Of a stretch of DNA of 8,392 nucleotides, positions 1-6,037 are shown in pieces. Below the pieces are notes generated by a model that saw only the letters and a list, made by a program, of their open reading frames with translations, did no database searches and was not told the DNA's origin. Position 1 is the stretch's first letter. Every line of letters begins with the position of its first letter. The translations under genes and the position numbers were made by a program. The DNA comes from Candidatus Caenarcanales bacterium (lineage in GTDB: Bacteria; Cyanobacteriota; Vampirovibrionia; LMEP-6097), in NCBI GenBank assembly GCA_021299565.1, contig JAJTHA010000075.1, positions 1 through 8,392 of the forward strand, in the 5' to 3' direction.

Positions 1-1
1 A

Positions 2-1261
2 AATACCACGACAGGACATTTAGCGCAAGAACAAGAGAATAGAGATGAAAGAGAAGAAGCTGGAATTACTTCTCAAGCGGTGTCACAAACAAATACCACG
101 ACCGGACATTTAGCACAAGAAGAAGCGAATAGAGCATTAAGAGAGGCTATGGCAGTTTATTCTCAAGCAGTATCTCAAGCAAATACATCAACGGGTCACT
201 TGGCTCTAGAAGCAGCGAATAGAGCATTAAGAGAAGCCATGGCGGTTTATTCACAAGCAGTATCTCAAGCCAATACATCAACTGGACACTTAGCTCTTGA
301 AAAAGCGAATAGAGAATTTAGAGACGCCATGGGAGTCTTTACTCAAGCGGTATCTCAAGCCAATACTTCAACGGGTCACTTAGCTGTAGAAAAGGCAAAT
401 AGAGATTTTCGTGATGCTTTGAATCTTGTGTCAGCTGCGGTATCACAAGCGAATACCTCAACGGGTCACTTGGCTCTTGAAGCAGCGAATAGAGCATTAA
501 GAGAGGCGATGGCTATATATTCAGAAGCAGTGTCCCAAGCAAATACTTCAACAGGGCATCTTGCTCTAGAAGAAGCAAATAGAAATTTTCGTGCAGCCAT
601 AGCTAATTTCTCACAAGCTGTGTCACAAGCGAATACTTCAACTGGACATCTGGCTTTGGAAGAAGCAAATAGACAATTGCGTGAGGCATTACAAAAACTA
701 TCAGAAGCTGTTTCACAAGTTAATACAACTACTGGGCATCTTGCGCTTGAGCAAATTAATAGAGAATATAGAGAAGCGTTACAAAAATTTTCGGAGGCAG
801 TGAGTCAAGTCAACACTACAGCGGGGCATCTCGCTGTAGAAGAGGCTAATCGTCAATTAAGACGAGCATTGACTCAATATTCACAAGCAGTGTCTCAAGC
901 CAACACCACTTCAGGACGCTTGGCAATAGAAGAAGCGAATGTGGCTCTGAGAGCAGCTTTGCAGCAATATTCGCAAGCAGTATCTCAGCTGAATACTGTT
1001 GGCGGACATCTTGCTAATGAAGCTCTCAATAGAGAAACAAGAGCTTTGTTACAAGAGCTTTCTAATGCAGTGTCTCAGGCTAATACGACAACTGGCAGAC
1101 TCGCTATTCAAGAAATAAATATTGCATTTAGAAGAATGATCAATAATCTGTCGAATGCATTGTCACAAGTTAATACTACTGATGGGCATTTAGCATTGGA
1201 AGCATCGAATAGAGAAATCAGAGAAATAATGAATCAATTATCAGCTGCAATTTCCAGATTG
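2..1261 (+). repeat. Tandem array of fourteen 90-bp coding repeats
   Basis: Unit boundaries fall at 2, 92, 182, 272 and so on every 90 bases to 1261, with no insertion or deletion. At protein level the most fixed positions are NT at 1-2, G5, L7-A8, R14 (most copies) and S28-Q29. Copies 2-8 are close to one another (NTSTGHLALE). Copies 9-14 are progressively more diverged, and copy 1 has an unusual charged centre (QENRDEREEAGI). The array probably continues upstream of the window. Confidence 0.95.
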
Positions 1262-1660
1262 GAAGAAGTAGAAAGATCTAAGCAATCTGCAGCTGCAAGC
1301 CGTATAACAACTCAATCACAAACTGCGATAGCACGATCTGTGCCAATGGTTACTAGCGCACAAGCAGAAACTAAAGTTCTGACTATAGAGCAAGTGAAGG
1401 AAATGCTTCCAAGTCCGCAAGCAATGCAAGTTGGTGATGATTTGAATGTGCGTATCGCAAATATGTTGATGGCACCAAAAATTAGAGTCAAAGATTTGCA
1501 AGTCTATCCAGTTGACACAGCCCCAACTGATCCAGTGCCTGGACAGATTTACTATCGTAAATCAACGGCTTCACTATGTATTTGGCTCGCTGATCCTAGT
1601 GATGCTAAAAATTCTAAATGGGAATTGATTAGTGGTTTGAAAGCGCCTTACTGTGATTAA
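2..1660 (+). CDS. Long 30-residue-repeat fibre/adhesin-like protein (5' end outside window)
   Basis: The frame is open from the first base, so this is the 3' part of a larger gene; 552 residues are visible. The GTG at 80 is the conserved Val of a repeat and not a start. Visible residues 1-420 are fourteen gap-free 30-residue repeats of the type NTSTGHLALEEANRxLREA...SQAVSQA. They are rich in Ala, Gln, Glu and Arg, with Leu, Ala and Val at heptad-like spacing, so mostly helical coiled coil is expected. The last 132 residues form a linker and then a terminal motif (APTDPVPGQIYY, later LCIW and KWELI) resembling the short beta-rich modules at the ends of phage tail-fibre-like and surface proteins. 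The only two Cys are in this tail (LCIW and the C-terminal YCD). No membrane segment or anchor is visible. A surface fibre or structural coiled-coil role is inferred; I do not recognise the exact family. Its stop overlaps the stop of the convergent caspase-like gene. Confidence 0.85.
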   Translation, partial: NTTTGHLAQEQENRDEREEAGITSQAVSQTNTTTGHLAQEEANRALREAMAVYSQAVSQANTSTGHLALEAANRALREAMAVYSQAVSQANTSTGHLALEKANREFRDAMGVFTQAVSQANTSTGHLAVEKANRDFRDALNLVSAAVSQANTSTGHLALEAANRALREAMAIYSEAVSQANTSTGHLALEEANRNFRAAIANFSQAVSQANTSTGHLALEEANRQLREALQKLSEAVSQVNTTTGHLALEQINREYREALQKFSEAVSQVNTTAGHLAVEEANRQLRRALTQYSQAVSQANTTSGRLAIEEANVALRAALQQYSQAVSQLNTVGGHLANEALNRETRALLQELSNAVSQANTTTGRLAIQEINIAFRRMINNLSNALSQVNTTDGHLALEASNREIREIMNQLSAAISRLEEVERSKQSAAASRITTQSQTAIARSVPMVTSAQAETKVLTIEQVKEMLPSPQAMQVGDDLNVRIANMLMAPKIRVKDLQVYPVDTAPTDPVPGQIYYRKSTASLCIWLADPSDAKNSKWELISGLKAPYCD

Positions 1661-3057
1661 CTGTTAGTTTCTTGTGGGATTTTATCTTCGGATTTATTCT
1701 TTTCTGGTGTTTTAGTCTCTGGTTCATTTTTCGCACGTTGTGATTCAAGCATTTCTTTTGCTTTTGCAATCTCATCATCATGATTCAATCCACCAGAATG
1801 GCAGCTACCACTAATTAATACAGCATGTTTAAAACCCTTGGCTCCTTCAGCAAAATCACCTTTGATATCTTCTTCTTGATAATGATTGACTCCGCCTTGA
1901 TCACCTTTAATTGCAGTAAAGCTTTTATCTCTAGGGTCATGAGCTTTGTTGTGATCATTGTCTGCTTGTTTAGCGTTGTTACCGTGACCAATTAAAAAGC
2001 CCATCAATAAATCGCCGCCTTTTTCTTTGCCGGCTAATAGTGCTTGTTCAAAATCTTTTTCGCTATAAACAATCTTGCTTTCAAGTCCAAGACTTTTTGC
2101 TATTTGTTGTGCTTGACGAGCTTCGGCATCAAACATCTGGTTATGTTCTCCGCTTGATCTATCGACTAGAATTATCGCTAAGCCACTAGCAGGATTTTCT
2201 TTTGAGGTATTTAAAACCTCATTCGATTTTTCATCTACAGCAGGGGAGAAATGTAATCTTTGTGGGTGATCCTCACCAATGATTTGATCATTAAGATTGC
2301 TGAAAGCTTGTTTTAGACTTTTACCTCCCATAATTTCTTGATGTAAAGCACTTACCATATTGCCGCCATCATCAGTCATATAAGCAACTCTTCTTGAACC
2401 CGATGATGTGAAAACCGACATATTTGGAGTGATAGTTTTGTCACTAAGAGGATCACTTTTATAACGCCCATCAGCCATTCTTAGGGTAGAGTCTCCTCCT
2501 CCATAACCACGATTAGATCCATTGAAATTATTGCCAGGCTCACTAAAGCTATTACCTGGTCTGCTAAAGTCATTGTTATTACGCTCTAATCCATTATTTG
2601 ATTTAGAAACTTCAACAACATCGCTTTGAGCTTTTGATTTGGAAGATTTGTCAGTATTTGAGCTTGTACTTCCTGAAGCACTTGGACCTGATGCAGAACC
2701 TGCGTTGTTAGCAGCCCCAAAAGGCATAAATCTATTATTGCCAAATCCAGCAAATGCACCAAGCGTGCCCCAAGAATTGTTTATAAAATTACTAGCGTAG
2801 CGTTGGTCAAGCGTAGAACTACTTGCAGTAGTTTGTGCTCCAGGACCGCCTTGTTTTTTGCCAAAGACACTATAGTCTATAGAATCATCAGAATTTTTGT
2901 CAGAATCATTTGTCTTAGAATCACTAGTGCTTTTTTTGCTATTTAATACTCCACCAATACTTAAACCAGATCTTGCATTGCCAGATGTTTGTGCTAGCCC
3001 TGAACCTGTATCAGAGAGGGCTTTTGATGTATCTGAAATAGCTTTGCTGATTACCAT
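1657..3057 (-). CDS. Caspase/metacaspase-like clan CD cysteine peptidase-like protein, short form (466 aa)
   Basis: Residues 1-215 are low complexity, rich in Ser, Asn, Gly and Asp, with a small xFSxPGN 7-residue repeat near 163-180; no signal peptide or membrane segment is seen. Residues about 290-425 (nt 1783-2190) read as a caspase-type p20 fold: strand LAIILVD (293-299), helix with DAEARQAQQIAKSLG (310-324), strand ESKIVYS, a helix, strand LLMGFLIGHG with H358-G359, then AVLISGSCHSGG with C419. This His/Cys dyad and the CHSG context are typical of metacaspase-like members of peptidase clan CD. The usual Asp of DxCHSG is Ser here (GSCHSG), and only 47 charged residues follow the Cys, so no p10-like half is present. 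It may be a minimal or accessory caspase homologue, possibly inactive. It starts 1 base after the stop of the upstream caspase-like gene, with no Shine-Dalgarno, so translational coupling is likely. Confidence 0.85.
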   Translation of the reverse strand: MVISKAISDTSKALSDTGSGLAQTSGNARSGLSIGGVLNSKKSTSDSKTNDSDKNSDDSIDYSVFGKKQGGPGAQTTASSSTLDQRYASNFINNSWGTLGAFAGFGNNRFMPFGAANNAGSASGPSASGSTSSNTDKSSKSKAQSDVVEVSKSNNGLERNNNDFSRPGNSFSEPGNNFNGSNRGYGGGDSTLRMADGRYKSDPLSDKTITPNMSVFTSSGSRRVAYMTDDGGNMVSALHQEIMGGKSLKQAFSNLNDQIIGEDHPQRLHFSPAVDEKSNEVLNTSKENPASGLAIILVDRSSGEHNQMFDAEARQAQQIAKSLGLESKIVYSEKDFEQALLAGKEKGGDLLMGFLIGHGNNAKQADNDHNKAHDPRDKSFTAIKGDQGGVNHYQEEDIKGDFAEGAKGFKHAVLISGSCHSGGLNHDDEIAKAKEMLESQRAKNEPETKTPEKNKSEDKIPQETNS

Positions 3058-3058
3058 T

Positions 3059-5116
3059 TTAGCTAGGTACTTTGTCTTTTTCTTTCTCTGGTTCTAGTAC
3101 TTTGCTTGGAGTATTTTTCCAATCTTTTGCTACTAATTCATTCTCTGGGCTTGGTTTTTTGTCAACGAATTTAGGGGATTCAGTGTTTGGTTTTTGAGCA
3201 GCAATCTCTGATTGACTACCAGTACTTTGCCCCTGCATTTGCTCTTGTTGTTGTTGAACACCGTCTTTATCAACTTGATTTAAATAAGATTGTTTTGCTG
3301 CTTCACCAAGACCATCTTTGAAAGAATTAGAATTTGAACCTAGATATGATGTTTCGGCTTTTGTATACGAACCTTCAATGCCATCATGATTTGAGTGGAC
3401 GTCAACCATTTTTTTGGTACCATCTGAGTTGTATGCATAAGTTCTGTAACCTTCTTTGCCATCAACATAGTTGTGTGCAGCTGTCCATCCAGCGTTGTGC
3501 CCATTGTTTCTAAGTTGAACTTGTACTAAATCGCCTTCTTTACCACTTGCTTTTAGACCATCCTGTATACCAAGCCTTATGGCATCCTTGAATTTTTCTT
3601 GCAAATTACCACTGTGACAAGAGTCACCATTGAAAGTCAAGTCTCTAGCTCCGTGTCTAACAGCCGTTGATACCATTTTGCGTATCATATCGCTATCGCT
3701 ACCATCAAAGCTTGTCGCATCAGTAACGACGCCAGCTTTGATCATCGCACTTCCTTGCTCGCCTCCATGCATGTGATAATTAAATTCGAGAGATCCAATT
3801 TCTACTTTGCCTTTATTTGCACTTAATTGTTGATCTAACTGTTCAATTACACCTTCCATGCCTTTCTCGCTTTGTGAGAAGAAGCTGAGTTGTGAAGCTC
3901 TTTCTGGATCAGTAGAAAGACCACCTTTCTCAGAAAGCATTACTTGCTGTCCATGTTCCATTCCTCGAACTATAGATGGGAATGCTCCTGAATCACCTTC
4001 TGCGGTAGTTGCTAAGCCGAAGTGCAAATTTAATTTTACCTTTGCATCTGGGTTAGAGCTTTTGGCTAAAGCCTCATCTATTTTTCCAGTTAGATTATTA
4101 AGTATTTTCATGCTTTCTGCAGTGCCTTGTAAGCCTCTAGCGGATACATCAAAAGCCCAATTTTTCTCTTTTGTGTTGAAGCCTGCTTGTTCAAGAAGTC
4201 CTAAAGTTTCATTTAAATCTTTTCCTTCTTCCTGATTGATTTGTTTAAGTCTGTCTATATTGATGTTGTGCATTTCAGACATTAAACCTTTCTCTTGACT
4301 ATTAGAAGTTTTTCCACGATATGGATCTAAGAATTTTTGATCTGAAAGCAAGCTGTCACCAATTTTTCCGTTGATAGCTTCTTTCGTTAATTGATTTGCA
4401 GTGATGAATGATAAGCTCCATGAATCTTTTTTGAGATCAGCATGTTGATCATCGATTTTACTCATAGTGTAATCAAGAGCTTTGTTTAATTGCTCACCAT
4501 CTTTGAATAAAAATCCAAGATTGGTGGAAATTTTATCCCACATTTTCTTGTCTACTACAGCATTTTCTGGTCTTTCATGTATTTTAGGTTTAACTGCATC
4601 GGAGATAAAGCCACCATATGCTCCATATGCACCAGAGAAACTACCATTAGAGTTTTTGGTTCCAAAAGTATCAAACAAGCCTTTCGGTCCGCCAGGGAAA
4701 TAACCGTTTTTATCAAATATTGAATCAACCTGAGAGCCAAGAGCTTTTTGGTCGATCCCGTTCAAACCAGTTAATTTAGCTTTGAGAGCAGCATTTAAAG
4801 AAGTATCTCCACCACTGACTCTTTTTCCAGTAACATCAACAGTACCTGAGTAAAGTTTTCTCGCTCTATCTGATTCTTCTGTCCCCGGAGTCGCAAACGA
4901 CATTGCTCCAGGATTTAATTTGTTATCTCTACCAGCTTGTATAAAGCTAAAAATATTGTCAGGTTGAAAAGATTGTCTTTCATTCACTGAGGCAGCGCCT
5001 GTGTTAGTGATGGCGCCGGCTAAAGTTTGGCCGCCGGAACTAGAACCAATGGCCGGTTTCAACAAGCCTGAGGCTTGATTCATTTTCAAAAAAGATGTCA
5101 AAGGATTTGTATTCAT
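3059..5116 (-). CDS. Caspase-like clan CD cysteine peptidase-like protein, long form (685 aa)
   Basis: First gene of the two-gene minus-strand operon. The N-terminus is polar and Ser/Gly/Asn-rich without a Sec signal. Residues about 90-350 form an uncharacterised, probably folded, partly helical region. Residues about 355-550 (nt 3467-4054) carry a clan CD signature: strand KVKLNLHFGLA (359-369), helix around 416-433, strand IGSLEFNYHMHGG with H450-G451, helix 475-488, then ARDLTFNGDSCHSG with C500. The His-Cys spacing of 50 residues is normal for caspase-like p20 units, and the DSCHSG form matches metacaspases. After the Cys about 100 ordered residues follow (VQVQLRNNGHNAGW and onward), room for the second half of the fold. 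The end is a Gln-rich stretch (619-629) and a Pro/Lys/Glu tail ending EKDKVPS. Substrate and trigger cannot be told. The start is the first Met of the frame; upstream of it (AATACCCCTT) there is no Shine-Dalgarno. Confidence 0.85.
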   Translation of the reverse strand: MNTNPLTSFLKMNQASGLLKPAIGSSSGGQTLAGAITNTGAASVNERQSFQPDNIFSFIQAGRDNKLNPGAMSFATPGTEESDRARKLYSGTVDVTGKRVSGGDTSLNAALKAKLTGLNGIDQKALGSQVDSIFDKNGYFPGGPKGLFDTFGTKNSNGSFSGAYGAYGGFISDAVKPKIHERPENAVVDKKMWDKISTNLGFLFKDGEQLNKALDYTMSKIDDQHADLKKDSWSLSFITANQLTKEAINGKIGDSLLSDQKFLDPYRGKTSNSQEKGLMSEMHNINIDRLKQINQEEGKDLNETLGLLEQAGFNTKEKNWAFDVSARGLQGTAESMKILNNLTGKIDEALAKSSNPDAKVKLNLHFGLATTAEGDSGAFPSIVRGMEHGQQVMLSEKGGLSTDPERASQLSFFSQSEKGMEGVIEQLDQQLSANKGKVEIGSLEFNYHMHGGEQGSAMIKAGVVTDATSFDGSDSDMIRKMVSTAVRHGARDLTFNGDSCHSGNLQEKFKDAIRLGIQDGLKASGKEGDLVQVQLRNNGHNAGWTAAHNYVDGKEGYRTYAYNSDGTKKMVDVHSNHDGIEGSYTKAETSYLGSNSNSFKDGLGEAAKQSYLNQVDKDGVQQQQEQMQGQSTGSQSEIAAQKPNTESPKFVDKKPSPENELVAKDWKNTPSKVLEPEKEKDKVPS

Positions 5117-5204
5117 AAGGGGTATTAATTAATTACAAAATTAGATTTATGATGAGGTTAAGAGTCGACCTGTAATTGCTCTGCAAAAGCCAAGTCAATA
5201 ACTA
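5117..5204. promoter_or_regulatory. AT-rich leader region upstream of the caspase-like operon
   Basis: No gene is visible here. On the minus strand there is a TTGACT box at 5198-5193, but no convincing -10 hexamer at 16-18 bases from it. A TTAATTAA palindrome (5126-5133) lies just before the start codon of the operon. The region must hold the operon promoter, or the promoter lies further right beyond the repeat element; I cannot place it. Confidence 0.25.
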
Positions 5205-5300
5205 TAAAGTCATCGCGAGATTTGCGTAGCAAATCGTGGCGATCCAGAGCTAAAAAGTAAACTGGACTGCCACGCTGCTTCGCAACTCGCAGTGACTTTA
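5205..5300. repeat. REPIN-like inverted pair of hairpins, copy A
   Basis: Terminal inverted repeats TAAAGTCA (5205-5212) and TGACTTTA (5293-5300) bound two half-units facing each other. The left half pairs ATCGC (5212-5216) with GCGAT (5239-5243) around an inner hairpin GATTTGC-GTA-GCAAATC (5219-5235). The right half pairs ACTGC (5266-5270) with GCAGT (5289-5293) around GCTGC-TTC-GCAAC (5274-5286, one mismatch). TCCAG (5243-5247) and CTGGA (5262-5266) pair across the centre. The design is that of inverted REP doublets (REPIN/BIME) or a small non-coding palindromic mobile element. A copy of related design lies at 5848-5943. Confidence 0.8.
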
Positions 5301-5375
5301 AACTATACCTTCAAGACTTAATGGACTAAGTAGTTACAAATGCAATAGCTATGTAAGATAAGAGATGGTTAAGGC

Positions 5376-5409
5376 TTGAAAATTCTGGGTCAAATATAAT
5401 TATAAGGTC
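5376..5409 (+). promoter_or_regulatory. Possible promoter and weak ribosome site of the 140-residue gene
   Basis: A perfect TATAAT lies at 5395-5400. The nearest -35-like box, TTGAAA at 5376-5381, is only 13 bases away, shorter than the usual 16-18. A start site 6-8 bases after the TATAAT would fall at about 5406-5408, almost on the ATG at 5410, so the transcript would be nearly leaderless. AAGG at 5404-5407 is the only Shine-Dalgarno-like string, and it is too close (2 bases) to the ATG. Confidence 0.3.
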
Positions 5410-5832
5410 ATGAACGAAAAACGCGAAAAACAAATTCCCTGCATAGTAGGCAATGGAGTGCTCACATCAAAAAAAGATATGATGAGATTACTTCGAGGAT
5501 TTGATCATGTTGTTTATACCGATGTCATTGACGACAAAACTCAAAGCAAAGAAGAAGCTTATGTCGTAGAAGTTTTTTGTAACGATTATGAAAGCACAAT
5601 AGTCTTTAATAGACGCATGTATATAAATGTAGAAAATTTTGAATATCTAAAAATAGTTAAATCATTGCCAGGTATTATCGAATTGATCGAAGGTCATCGC
5701 ACTCTTCGTATAGAAGCAGCGGATGATCCATTTGTTAATCGTGATATTTTACTCAGTGAGTCAATTGAGAATAGAGCTAATATTGAAGGGCTTTACCAAG
5801 GTGATGACATCATTTTTGACGACGAGTTCTGA
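5410..5832 (+). CDS. Conserved-looking hypothetical cytoplasmic protein (140 aa)
   Basis: I do not recognise this family. The protein has no signal peptide or membrane segment and reads as one compact alpha/beta domain: helix around KKDMMRLLRGFDH (21-33), strands around EAYVVEVFC and STIVFNRRMYINV (49-75), then a helix-like LPGIIELIEG (86-95). The C-terminus is strongly acidic (GDDIIFDDEF). It uses TGA as stop. It stands alone between two REPIN-like elements, upstream of and in the same direction as flhA but 205 bases from it. A regulatory role for the flagellar genes is possible from position alone and is not supported by any motif. The reading frame fills the interval cleanly and the protein has a normal globular composition, which is why I call it real. 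Confidence 0.7.
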   Translation: MNEKREKQIPCIVGNGVLTSKKDMMRLLRGFDHVVYTDVIDDKTQSKEEAYVVEVFCNDYESTIVFNRRMYINVENFEYLKIVKSLPGIIELIEGHRTLRIEAADDPFVNRDILLSESIENRANIEGLYQGDDIIFDDEF

Positions 5833-5847
5833 GGCTATTAATTGTCC

Positions 5848-5943
5848 GTCACCCTGAGGAGCTGCGAAGCAGCGACGTCAGGGTCCAAGTTTGTTAATGG
5901 AACTGGATCCTGACGTCGTCCCTCCGGGACTCCTCAGGATGAC
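5848..5943. repeat. REPIN-like inverted pair of hairpins, copy B
   Basis: Outer inverted repeats GTCACCCTGAGGA (5848-5860) and TCCTCAGGATGAC (5931-5943) differ at one position. Each half is a hairpin by itself. The left half pairs ACCCTGA (5851-5857) with TCAGGGT (5878-5884) around GCTGC-GAA-GCAGC (5861-5873). The right half pairs ATCCTGA (5907-5913) with TCAGGAT (5934-5940) around GTCCC-TCC-GGGAC (5918-5930). It begins 16 bases after the stop of the 140-residue gene, so in RNA it could protect the 3' end or attenuate read-through towards flhA. It shares architecture, but only part of its sequence, with the copy at 5205-5300. Confidence 0.85.
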
Positions 5944-6016
5944 AAGGCTTAGCTAAAAAGTTTTTTTGATGATATTGATTTACTCCCCCAAACGATTGAG
6001 TTCTGAAAAAATATAC

Positions 6017-6036
6017 GGGGCTTAATGTATAAAGCC
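6017..6036 (+). promoter_or_regulatory. Small stem-loop directly before the flhA start
   Basis: GGCTT (6019-6023) can pair with AAGCC (6032-6036) around an 8-base loop, ending one base before the flhA ATG. No normal Shine-Dalgarno is present. The only purine-rich string is GGGG at 6017-6020, 17 bases upstream and partly in the stem. Folding would bring GGGG close to the start or hide it. A 5-bp stem is short and may be chance. Confidence 0.25.
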
Positions 6037-6037
6037 G

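Noticed and set aside
80..82. GTG as start codon of the repeat gene
   Set aside because: It encodes the conserved Val of the repeat motif AVSQ, and the same frame with the same repeat continues upstream to the window edge.
131..138. EF-hand calcium loop in the long caspase-like protein (residues DSIFDKNGYF, near nt 4697-4726)
   Set aside because: Only one Asp of the DxDxDG pattern is in place, so calcium binding cannot be claimed. The range given is in residues.
2..1261. CRISPR array
   Set aside because: The unit is 90 bp, fully coding, diverges gradually, and there are no unique spacers between short identical repeats.
3858..4235. Plus-strand open frame of 125 codons inside the long caspase-like gene
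   Set aside because: It lies antisense to a protein with clear motifs, and its product has no recognisable feature; it is a shadow frame.
5205..5300. tRNA or other structured RNA gene
   Set aside because: Several arms are present, but there is no T-loop GTTCRANNC, no acceptor-stem/CCA arrangement, and the arms are symmetric inverted halves like those of copy B.
5848..5967. Intrinsic terminator of the 140-residue gene
   Set aside because: The T-run at 5961-5967 is about 20 bases from the last hairpin arm and not attached to a GC-rich stem, so the canonical form is not met. The element may still affect read-through.
5954..5980. Sigma-28 type flagellar promoter before flhA (TAAAAAGTTT ... GATATTGAT)
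   Set aside because: Only the -35-like part resembles the consensus; the -10 part does not match GCCGATAA, and flhA is usually not a late gene.
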